From NCBI GenBank assembly GCA_000014925.1, contig CP000474.1:2666001-2730000 (forward strand): a stretch of 64,000 nucleotides of DNA, in the 5' to 3' direction. Made by a program: the position numbers and the translations under genes. This document shows positions 57,726-64,000 of the stretch, piece after piece. The notes under the pieces were generated by a model that was not told the DNA's origin, ran no database searches, and worked only from the letters and a program-made list of their open reading frames with translations. Numbering within the stretch: the stretch's first letter is position 1; each line of letters starts with the position of its first letter. This DNA is from Paenarthrobacter aurescens TC1. Its GTDB lineage: Bacteria > Actinomycetota > Actinomycetes > Actinomycetales > Micrococcaceae.

Positions 57726-58235
57726 ATGCACCGAAAGATCCTTCGCCGGACTGCTCTGGCCATCGCCTTGGCTTCGGCATCCGTCACCGCTTTGTCGGCT
57801 TGTGCGCCGGCCGTGGACGTCACGGCCGCCGCCGACGCCGCAAATCCTGCCTGCGCACCAATGATGGTGGCCCTGCCGGACCAAATCGGTGACGCCGCCC
57901 TCCGCAAAACCAACAGCCAGGCGACAGCTGCGTGGGGAGACCCTTCACAGGTCATTCTCCGGTGCGGCGTGAACGTTCCCGGCCCCACTACCGACCGTTG
58001 CGTGAGCGTCAATAACATTGACTGGGTGATCAAGGAAGGCGATCCCGTCTACACCTTGACCACGTTCGGCCGCGAACCGGCCACGGAGATCTTGATTGAT
58101 CCGGTCAAACTGGAGGCGGCAAACATCAGTTCCGCAACCGTGCTGACCGAGCTGGCAGCGGCGGTTGGCAAGATCAAGGCAACTGGAAAGTGTGTGGGCC
58201 AAGAGGACCTTCAGAACTTGCCGTCCGCGCAGTAG
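57726..58235 (+). CDS. DUF3515 family lipoprotein
   Basis: Predicted lipoprotein of 169 residues. The N-terminus is basic, then hydrophobic, ending in the lipobox-like ALSACAP, with Cys26 the likely lipidated residue. The mature part begins with an Ala-rich stretch followed by CAPMMVALPD and WGDPSQVILRCGVNVPGPTT, plus three more Cys. It matches DUF3515 of actinobacteria, normally found beside ddl and thiL, as here. Function unknown. Confidence 0.82.
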   Translation: MHRKILRRTALAIALASASVTALSACAPAVDVTAAADAANPACAPMMVALPDQIGDAALRKTNSQATAAWGDPSQVILRCGVNVPGPTTDRCVSVNNIDWVIKEGDPVYTLTTFGREPATEILIDPVKLEAANISSATVLTELAAAVGKIKATGKCVGQEDLQNLPSAQ

Positions 58236-58241
58236 TCGACG

Positions 58242-58302
58242 CCCACTGACGGGCAAGAGTAGTTGTCTTTAGCACAACAACCACTATTGCCCCGTACGTG
58301 GG
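58242..58302. repeat. intergenic palindrome, copy C (between DUF3515 and ddl)
   Basis: A palindrome with CCCAC at both ends and arms GGGCAAGAGTAGTTGT and ACAACAACCACTATTGCCCC, nearly complementary. The shared core CAATAGTGGTTG links it to the copies at 27353 and 33791, though it is more divergent. It lies between two convergent genes. Confidence 0.65.
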
Positions 58303-59439
58303 TCAGCGCAGCCCGGTCTTGCGGGTCAGAGCCAGATGGATCAGTTCATCTATCAAGTCCCCGTAGGCCAGACCGGATGCCGCCCACATCTGCGGGTACA
58401 TGCTTTTCGGCGTGAAGCCAGGCATGGTGTTGATCTCATTGATGATCAGCTCTCCGGCCGGGGTATAGAAGAAGTCCACACGACTGAGGCCTTCTGCTCC
58501 CACGGCGTCGAAAGCGACGGCGGCGAGTTCCCGCACGCGTGCGATCGCCTCATCCGGCATATCTGCCGGGCAGCTTAGAGCTGCGGCCCCGTCCTCAACA
58601 TACTTGGCCGCAAAGTCGTAGAACTGATGTTCCCCAACTGCCACCGCAATCTCACCCGGCATGGAGGTACGTGGCGCATCCGTGCCACGGCCCTGTAGGA
58701 CAGCGCACTCGATTTCGCGGCCCACGATGCCGGCTTCAATGACCAGCTTCAGGTCGTGGCGGCGCGCTTCATCGATGGCAGCGTCCAGTCCTTCCATCGA
58801 GTCAACTTTGGAGATACCCATGGACGAACCCGCGCGGGCAGGCTTGACGAACACGGGGAACCCGAGCTTGTCCACCCGCTTACGAACGGCCTCCGCGTCG
58901 GTGCTCCATTCGCGGTCTGTGACAGCCACGTACGGGCCCACGCTCAGTCCGGCGGACTCAAACACCACCTTCATGAAGTGCTTGTCCATTCCCACAGCCG
59001 AGGCCAGCACACCGGCGCCGACATAGCGCGTGTCTGAAAGCTCCAGGAGGCCCTGGATGGTCCCGTCTTCGCCCCATGGCCCATGCAGCAAGGGGAAGAC
59101 AACATCCACCGAACCCAGTTCCTGGGGAACGGCATTGGGCTCGGTCACGATGAGCTGATGCTCACCACCCACTTCGGCCAAGGTTACGGTCCTGCCCGAC
59201 GGCGCCACCTCGGGAAGCGCTGCGGAGCTCAAGGACCACTCACTTGTGTCGCCCGAAGCGAGAACCCACTGCCCCGATTTGGCGATGCCAATCGGTATGA
59301 CCTCGTACTTGTTCTTGTCGATCGCGCCCATGACACCAGCGGCGGTAACGCAGCTGACGGCATGCTCGCTGGAGCGCCCCCCAAAGAGAATCGCTACACG
59401 GGGGCGGCCCGTCACGGGGGTGGAGTGGTCAGTCACCAT
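58303..59439 (-). CDS. ddl: D-alanine--D-alanine ligase
   Basis: ATP-grasp ligase of 378 residues making the D-Ala-D-Ala of peptidoglycan. ILFGGRSSEHAVS opens the fold. VVFPLLHGPWGEDGTIQGLLEL (shown in part), FVKPARAGSSMGISKV and VDFFYTPAGELIINEINTMPGFTPKS (split) follow, ending with YPQMWAASGL. The ATG overlaps the gpsA stop by one base. The DUF3515 gene converges on it. Confidence 0.95.
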   Translation of the reverse strand: MVTDHSTPVTGRPRVAILFGGRSSEHAVSCVTAAGVMGAIDKNKYEVIPIGIAKSGQWVLASGDTSEWSLSSAALPEVAPSGRTVTLAEVGGEHQLIVTEPNAVPQELGSVDVVFPLLHGPWGEDGTIQGLLELSDTRYVGAGVLASAVGMDKHFMKVVFESAGLSVGPYVAVTDREWSTDAEAVRKRVDKLGFPVFVKPARAGSSMGISKVDSMEGLDAAIDEARRHDLKLVIEAGIVGREIECAVLQGRGTDAPRTSMPGEIAVAVGEHQFYDFAAKYVEDGAAALSCPADMPDEAIARVRELAAVAFDAVGAEGLSRVDFFYTPAGELIINEINTMPGFTPKSMYPQMWAASGLAYGDLIDELIHLALTRKTGLR

Positions 59440-60491
59440 CAGTAGTCGCCTTCGGACTTCAGTGCCCGGGCCAACAGTCGCGGCCCCAGGTCATCAACGG
59501 ACATTCTGCCTTCAAGCACCGCCACGACGGCAGCCGTTATGGGCATTTCAACATTCAACTTGCCAGCAAGCTCGTGCACAGCAGGGCCTGACTTGATGCC
59601 CTCCGCTGTCTGTGTCATCTGTTCGGCAACCTGCTCAAGGCTGAGACCTTCGCCGAGCAATCTGCCGGCCGTGTGGTTGCGTGAGAGTGCTGAAGAGCAT
59701 GTGGCAACAAGATCGCCGAGTCCGGCAAGACCGGCCATGGTGTGTGCTTCTCCGCCAAGAGCCAGCGCCAGCCGGGACGTCTCGGCGAGACCGCGCGTGA
59801 TGACGGAAGCTTTAGTGTTGTCGCCCATCTGCCGGCCTTCGCAAATGCCCACGGCAAGTGCAATCACGTTCTTCACGATCCCGCCGATTTCCACACCTAC
59901 GACGTCGGTGCTGGTGTACGGCCGGAAGTAGGGTGCCGTGCAGCAAAGCGCTATGGCAGCAGCGGTGTCGGCGTCGCTGCAAGCAACAACTGACGCCGTT
60001 GGTTGTTCCCTGGCAATCTCCATCGCCAGGTTAGGGCCTGAAACCACAGCAACGCGCGATGCGGGAAGACCCAGCTCCTGGGCAATGACTTCGCTCATCC
60101 GGGCGTCCGTGCCCAATTCCAGGCCCTTCATCAAGGAGACAACCACGGCGTCCGGCGCCAGCAACGGCTTCCATTCCCCCAGCTGCGGCCGCAGGGACTG
60201 GGCGGGCACGGCGAGGACCACCAAGGTGGCATCCCGAAGCACCTCCGCCACATCCGTGGACGCTGTGATGGATGACGGAAGGTCAATGTCTTTGAGGTAC
60301 TGCTCGTTGCGGTGTGAAGAGTTGATCTGCTCCACAACTTCCGTGCGACGTCCCCAGATCCGGATACTGCGCTCAGATCCCGTAGCGTCAGCTGCGTCAG
60401 CCAGGACCTTGGCAAACGTGGTTCCCCACGACCCGGCACCCAAGACAGCCACGATGTCCGGTGTTTTGACGGGGCTTTCCACTGCGATCAT
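59439..60491 (-). CDS. gpsA: glycerol-3-phosphate dehydrogenase, NAD(P)+
   Basis: GpsA, 350 residues, reduces dihydroxyacetone phosphate to sn-glycerol-3-phosphate for phospholipids. It has VLGAGSWGTTFAKVL (dinucleotide site), SGPNLAMEIA and GGIVKNVIALAVGICEG (catalytic Lys), then NTKASVITRGLAE. It overlaps the acyltransferase gene at its start (ATGA) and ddl at its end, so all three are co-transcribed. The pairing with the acyltransferase makes a glycerolipid step likely. Confidence 0.95.
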   Translation of the reverse strand: MIAVESPVKTPDIVAVLGAGSWGTTFAKVLADAADATGSERSIRIWGRRTEVVEQINSSHRNEQYLKDIDLPSSITASTDVAEVLRDATLVVLAVPAQSLRPQLGEWKPLLAPDAVVVSLMKGLELGTDARMSEVIAQELGLPASRVAVVSGPNLAMEIAREQPTASVVACSDADTAAAIALCCTAPYFRPYTSTDVVGVEIGGIVKNVIALAVGICEGRQMGDNTKASVITRGLAETSRLALALGGEAHTMAGLAGLGDLVATCSSALSRNHTAGRLLGEGLSLEQVAEQMTQTAEGIKSGPAVHELAGKLNVEMPITAAVVAVLEGRMSVDDLGPRLLARALKSEGDY

Positions 60492-61261
60492 TTGCTGTCC
60501 TCCCCTTCACGGGCATCAGGAGAGCCACCCTGAGTGAAGCGGCCGTGCTTGGACTGTTTGTGGACAGCCGGATCCCAGCGTTCAGCCGGAGCATCTTTGC
60601 CGCGAAGAGTCTCAAGGAGTTCCGTGATGGCGTCCATGATGACTTCAGTGGCCTCGGTCAGTGTGGCGCGGTCCATCGGCCGGTCACTGAACGCACTGAG
60701 ATCCACGGGCTTCCCGATGAGCACGCGAACCGTTTTCCGCGGGAACACATGGAACCGCTTGGCATAACGCGGGAAAACATCTTGCGCACCCCAGTGGGCC
60801 ATGGGCACCACGGGGGCTCCGGTCTGCAGGGCAAGCCTGGCGGCCCCGGTGTGCCCCTTCATCGGCCACAGATCAGGATCCCGGGTCAAGGTGCCCTCCG
60901 GATAAATGATGATGGCACCGCCGGCATCCACCACCTCTTTGGCGACTTGGAGCGAGCGGTTCGCTCCCGCCGTCGAGCGTTCAACCGGAATCTGCCTGGT
61001 GGCGTGCAGCAGGGCACCCAGCACGGGGACCTTGAAGAGGCCTGTCTTCGCGAGGAAGTGCGGTGGCCGCTTCTGGTTGTACACCATGTGTCCAATGACG
61101 ATGGGGTCGATCTCGGTGCAGTGGTTTGGTACTGCTATGAAGCCGCCAGGTGGAAGGTTCTCCACACCTTCCCACTTCTTGGCCATCAGGATGTTCATCA
61201 ACGGGCGCGCGAGACCCGCCAGCAGCATGAACGTTGCACGGCTCTTGGCCGATTCCTTCAA
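60488..61261 (-). CDS. lysophospholipid acyltransferase (PlsC-like)
   Basis: Acyltransferase of 257 residues, probably forming phosphatidic acid from lysophosphatidic acid at the membrane. The catalytic HX4D is in PNHCTEIDPIV. A TGLFKVPVLGALLHATRQIPVER segment (shown in part) and IYPEGTLTRD (the PEG motif) follow, then GAPVVPMAHWG. The C-terminus is charged. It overlaps gpsA, which supplies its substrate backbone. PlsC is the best guess; other LPLAT members cannot be excluded. Confidence 0.87.
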   Translation of the reverse strand: MKESAKSRATFMLLAGLARPLMNILMAKKWEGVENLPPGGFIAVPNHCTEIDPIVIGHMVYNQKRPPHFLAKTGLFKVPVLGALLHATRQIPVERSTAGANRSLQVAKEVVDAGGAIIIYPEGTLTRDPDLWPMKGHTGAARLALQTGAPVVPMAHWGAQDVFPRYAKRFHVFPRKTVRVLIGKPVDLSAFSDRPMDRATLTEATEVIMDAITELLETLRGKDAPAERWDPAVHKQSKHGRFTQGGSPDAREGEDSK

Positions 61262-61272
61262 AGGATCCCCCG

Positions 61273-62598
61273 CTACTTGGTGGTGGTGATGTCGAAATCG
61301 GCGCCCAGGCCGGCCAGCTTCTCGGTAAAGCGCTCGTAACCGCGGTTGATGATGTCTATGCCCGTAACGCGTGACGTTCCCGTGGCGGCCAAAGCCGCGA
61401 TGAGGTGGCTGAAACCGCCACGGAGGTCGGGAATGTCAATGTCCGTGCCCCTGAGCGGAGTGGGACCTGAGATCACTGCTGAGTGGAGGAAGTTCCGCTG
61501 TCCGAACCGGCAGGGAACACTGCCCAGGCACTCACGGTGTACCTGAATGTTCGCACCCATCCGCGCAAGGGCTTCTGTGAATCCGAAACGGTTCTCATAG
61601 ACAGTCTCGTGGACGATGGAGACGCCCTCGGCCTGTGTCAGGGCAACCACCAACGGCTGCTGCCAGTCCGTCATGAAGCCGGGGTGGACGTCCGTCTCCA
61701 GGACGAGCGGGGAGAGCTTTCCGCCCTGGTGGTAGAAGCGGATGCCGTCGTCGCCGATGTCCATGCCGCCGCCAACCTTGCGGTAGGTATTCAGGAACGT
61801 CATCATGTCCCGCTGCGAAGCACCCTCAACAAAGATGTCGCCGCGCGTGACCAAGGCGGCAGATGCCCAGGACGCGGATTCGTTGCGGTCCGGGAGTGCG
61901 CGGTGGTTGTAGCCACCAAGGTCCTTGGCGCCCTCAATCCGGATGGTCCGGTCAGTCTGGACGCTGATAATGGCGCCCATTTTCTGCAGGACCGCAATGA
62001 GGTCGATGATCTCCGGTTCCGTGGCCGCACCAATGAGTTCGGTGATGCCCTCGGCGCGCGTGGCGCTGAGCAGCACCTGCTCAGTGGCTCCAACTGACGG
62101 ATACGGCAGCGAAATCTTGGCTCCGTGCAGACCGTTGGGGGCGGAGATATGAATACCGCCCGGACGCTTTTCCACCACGGCACCAAATTGGCGCAGGACG
62201 TTCAGGTGGTAGTCGATGGGCCTGTCGCCGATCTTGCAACCACCAAGGTCGGGGATGAAGGCCTCGCCGATCGCATGGATCAGGGGTCCGCACAGCAGGA
62301 TGGGAATCCGCGAATCGCCCGCGTGCGCATCAATTGCTGTACTGGAGGCCGTCTTGGCATCCTTGGGATCCAAGGTGAGGTCTCCCGTCACCGGATCCTT
62401 TACGACGGTTACGCCATGCAGCTGCAGCAGGCTGGTGACAACCTCGACATCCTTGATTTCCGGCACGTTCCTCAGCACCGATGGTTCGCTGCCCAGCAAC
62501 GCCGCCACCATGGCCTTTGGCACCAGGTTCTTGGCACCGCGAACGGTCACTCGTCCTGTTAATGGGACGCCACCGCGGATTGTCAGAACACTACTCAT
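61273..62598 (-). CDS. murA: UDP-N-acetylglucosamine 1-carboxyvinyltransferase
   Basis: MurA, 441 residues, transfers enolpyruvate from PEP to UDP-GlcNAc, the first committed step of peptidoglycan. VRGAKNLVPKAMVAALLG holds the Lys-Asn pair. DLGGCKIGDRPIDYHL has the Cys that forms the PEP adduct and is the fosfomycin target, so a Cys-to-Asp resistance form is not present. Repeats of the six-fold fold continue to the C-terminus (RVTGIDIINRGYERFTEKL). It is 11 nt upstream of the acyltransferase gene. Confidence 0.96.
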   Translation of the reverse strand: MSSVLTIRGGVPLTGRVTVRGAKNLVPKAMVAALLGSEPSVLRNVPEIKDVEVVTSLLQLHGVTVVKDPVTGDLTLDPKDAKTASSTAIDAHAGDSRIPILLCGPLIHAIGEAFIPDLGGCKIGDRPIDYHLNVLRQFGAVVEKRPGGIHISAPNGLHGAKISLPYPSVGATEQVLLSATRAEGITELIGAATEPEIIDLIAVLQKMGAIISVQTDRTIRIEGAKDLGGYNHRALPDRNESASWASAALVTRGDIFVEGASQRDMMTFLNTYRKVGGGMDIGDDGIRFYHQGGKLSPLVLETDVHPGFMTDWQQPLVVALTQAEGVSIVHETVYENRFGFTEALARMGANIQVHRECLGSVPCRFGQRNFLHSAVISGPTPLRGTDIDIPDLRGGFSHLIAALAATGTSRVTGIDIINRGYERFTEKLAGLGADFDITTTK

Positions 62599-62731
62599 CT
62601 ATACCGGTTTCCTCACGACTACTCGCCCCCCAAACTTACAAAGGCTCCAGCTAAGCATAGAAGCTCGCTTTACCGAACCGAAATGGAACCGCCCGACACC
62701 CCGCCTTTCACGCTCCAGGCGCACGCCAATG

Positions 62732-62774
62732 AAAAAGGACCGGCGGGGCCCCTTTGAGGGGGCCCTGCCGGTCC
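62732..62774 (-). terminator. intrinsic terminator after leuD
   Basis: On the minus strand a stem of about 16 bp (62737-62752 with 62759-62774, one imperfect pair) is followed by five T residues (62736-62732). It lies about 35 nt after the leuD stop. Confidence 0.88.
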
Positions 62775-62807
62775 GAAAACCGCAGCGTTGCGACCTGGCG
62801 TCGGAGG

Positions 62808-63416
62808 CTACTGGGCTTGAACCTTCGCGGGAAGCGTCTTCGGCTTGAAGGACGGGCGTGTGGCCTCGTAGGCCGTGATGTCTGCCTCATGCTGGAGGGT
62901 CAGGCCAATGTCATCGAGACCTTCCAGGAGGCGCCAGCGGGTGTAGTCGTCGATCTCGAACGGCGCCACCACATTGCCGCACTCAACCGTTTTGGAAACC
63001 AGGTCTACCTTGATTTCAGTCCCGGGGTGGTTCTCCAGGACCTTCCAGATGAGTTCAATGTCATCCTGTGCCACTTGGGCCGCAAGCAGCCCCTGCTTTC
63101 CTGAGTTGCCACGGAAAATGTCGGCGAACCTGGAGGACAGAACGGCTTTGAACCCATAGTCCTTCAACGCCCAGACAGCGTGCTCACGGGATGATCCCGT
63201 ACCGAAATCAGGTCCGGCCACCAGCACGGAGCCGGCATTGAACGGGGCCTGGTTCAAGATGAAGGACTCGTCCTTCCGCCAAGCGGCAAACAAGGCATCC
63301 TCGAAGCCGGTGCGCGTAATGCGCTTGAGGTACACAGCGGGGATGATCTGGTCGGTGTCCACGTTGCTCTGGCGCAGCGGGACGCCGATGCCGGTGTGGG
63401 TAGTGAATGCTTCCAT
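62808..63416 (-). CDS. leuD: 3-isopropylmalate dehydratase small subunit
   Basis: LeuD, 202 residues, with LeuC isomerises 2- to 3-isopropylmalate in leucine synthesis. It starts [39 protein letters not shown] and [19 protein letters not shown] (the substrate loop) follow, then [26 protein letters not shown]-flanked gap of 9 nt separates it from leuC; the two form the usual leuCD operon. Confidence 0.97.
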   Translation of the reverse strand: MEAFTTHTGIGVPLRQSNVDTDQIIPAVYLKRITRTGFEDALFAAWRKDESFILNQAPFNAGSVLVAGPDFGTGSSREHAVWALKDYGFKAVLSSRFADIFRGNSGKQGLLAAQVAQDDIELIWKVLENHPGTEIKVDLVSKTVECGNVVAPFEIDDYTRWRLLEGLDDIGLTLQHEADITAYEATRPSFKPKTLPAKVQAQ

Positions 63417-63425
63417 GGGATCCTC

Positions 63426-64000
63426 CTAGACTGCGATTCCGGTCAGTGCGCCTGCCGCAGCGGGCTCAAGGTCCGATGGCGAGCTCAGCGTGCCTCGGAC
63501 AGCTGTGGCCGCAGCCACGACGGGCGAGACCAAGTGCGTGCGGCCACCCTTGCCCTGACGCCCCTCAAAGTTGCGGTTGGACGTGGAGGCGCAACGCTCC
63601 CCCGGCTCCAACTGGTCCGGGTTCATGCCCAAGCACATGGAGCAGCCGGCAAAACGCCATTCTGCGCCAAACTCCTTGAAGACCTTGTCCAAGCCTTCAG
63701 CCTCTGCTTCCAAGCGGACTCGGGCTGAGCCTGGAACCACCAGCATCCGCACGTTGGGATCCTTGGCACGGCCGCGGATGATGTCGGCGGCAACGCGCAG
63801 GTCCTCGATGCGTGAATTGGTGCAGGATCCCAGGAACACGGTATCCACGCGGATGTCCTTCATGGGGGTGCCGGCTTCCAAGCCCATGTACTGCAGGGCG
63901 CGCTCGGCAGCTGCCTTGGCATTCTCGTCACCGAAGTCCTCAGGAGACGGCACCTTTGCGGACAGGGACACGCCCTGACCAGGGTTGGTACCCCAGGTCA
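63426..64000 (-). CDS. leuC: 3-isopropylmalate dehydratase large subunit, C-terminal part
   Basis: The last 190 or so residues of LeuC; the gene runs off the right end of the window. [19 protein letters not shown] holds the first Fe-S cysteine and [15 protein letters not shown] the other two, for the 4Fe-4S cluster of the aconitase fold. [20 protein letters not shown] is the closing signature. The frame is open to the window edge, so no start is present. Confidence 0.96.
   Translation of the reverse strand, partial: TWGTNPGQGVSLSAKVPSPEDFGDENAKAAAERALQYMGLEAGTPMKDIRVDTVFLGSCTNSRIEDLRVAADIIRGRAKDPNVRMLVVPGSARVRLEAEAEGLDKVFKEFGAEWRFAGCSMCLGMNPDQLEPGERCASTSNRNFEGRQGKGGRTHLVSPVVAAATAVRGTLSSPSDLEPAAAGALTGIAV

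Noticed and set aside
57398..58033. 211-codon minus-strand frame reading through the thiL repeat
   Set aside because: The Arg/Ser-rich repeats are the thiL repeat read in another frame; it is also antisense to DUF3515.

Overview
The window is high-GC actinobacterial chromosome and most resembles Arthrobacter/Paenarthrobacter (Micrococcaceae). Supporting signs are a homodimeric AceE, the PucR-type regulator followed by fabD-fabH-acpP-fabF, the actinobacterial DUF3052, DUF3145, DUF2469, DUF3515 and DUF6504 proteins, frequent GTG/TTG starts, two adjacent signal peptidase I genes, and the rpsP-khpA-rimM-trmD-rplS order. Almost everything is housekeeping. No prophage, insertion sequence, CRISPR array or rRNA is visible; there is one tRNA.

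Layout. 1-2.6 kb (minus strand): DUF6504 protein, tRNA-Val(UAC), then the overlapping run DUF3052, peroxiredoxin, sirtuin. 3.0-5.8 kb (plus): aceE. 6.0-11.0 kb (plus): a FasR-like regulator and the type II fatty-acid synthase operon, with two inverted repeats in the fabD promoter region. 11.1-21.7 kb (minus): a long run with the S16/KhpA/RimM/TrmD/L19 translation genes, two signal peptidases, RNase HII, DUF2469, YraN, ComM, DprA, XerC and DUF3145. 21.9-24.6 kb (minus): a small unknown protein, a two-domain VOC dioxygenase-like protein and an amidohydrolase. 24.6-26.6 kb (plus): thiC behind a TPP riboswitch. 26.6-38.7 kb: a hydrolase-fold protein, ffh, a glucose-6-phosphate dehydrogenase, glnK-amt, an MFS transporter, ftsY and smc.

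39.0-47.1 kb is the main accessory block, lying between smc and mutM. A 1637-residue secreted protein (dimethylformamidase-beta-like domain, four DUF4082-type repeats, Ig-like domains, Pro/Thr-rich tail) faces a tight three-gene operon: an anchored low-complexity protein, an MFS transporter and an anchored beta-propeller. This is the best candidate for undescribed biology here. 47.2-50.4 kb (minus): mutM, rnc, rpmF, DUF177, coaD. 50.4-52.5 kb (plus): an aminotransferase and a spermidine-synthase-like protein. 52.5-64.0 kb (mostly minus): rsmD, recG, a DAK2 protein, thiL, DUF3515, ddl, gpsA, an acyltransferase, murA, leuD and the 3' part of leuC.

Things worth a second look include: a within-gene codon gradient in aceE; an intergenic palindrome family in three 3'-end gaps; a hairpin with a symmetric GA/GA internal loop in the rplS leader; probable CTG and ATT start codons; an octapeptide repeat at the start of thiL; and an alpha/beta-hydrolase with no nucleophile serine. 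Assignments rest on motif reading and memory of the families; no database search was run.
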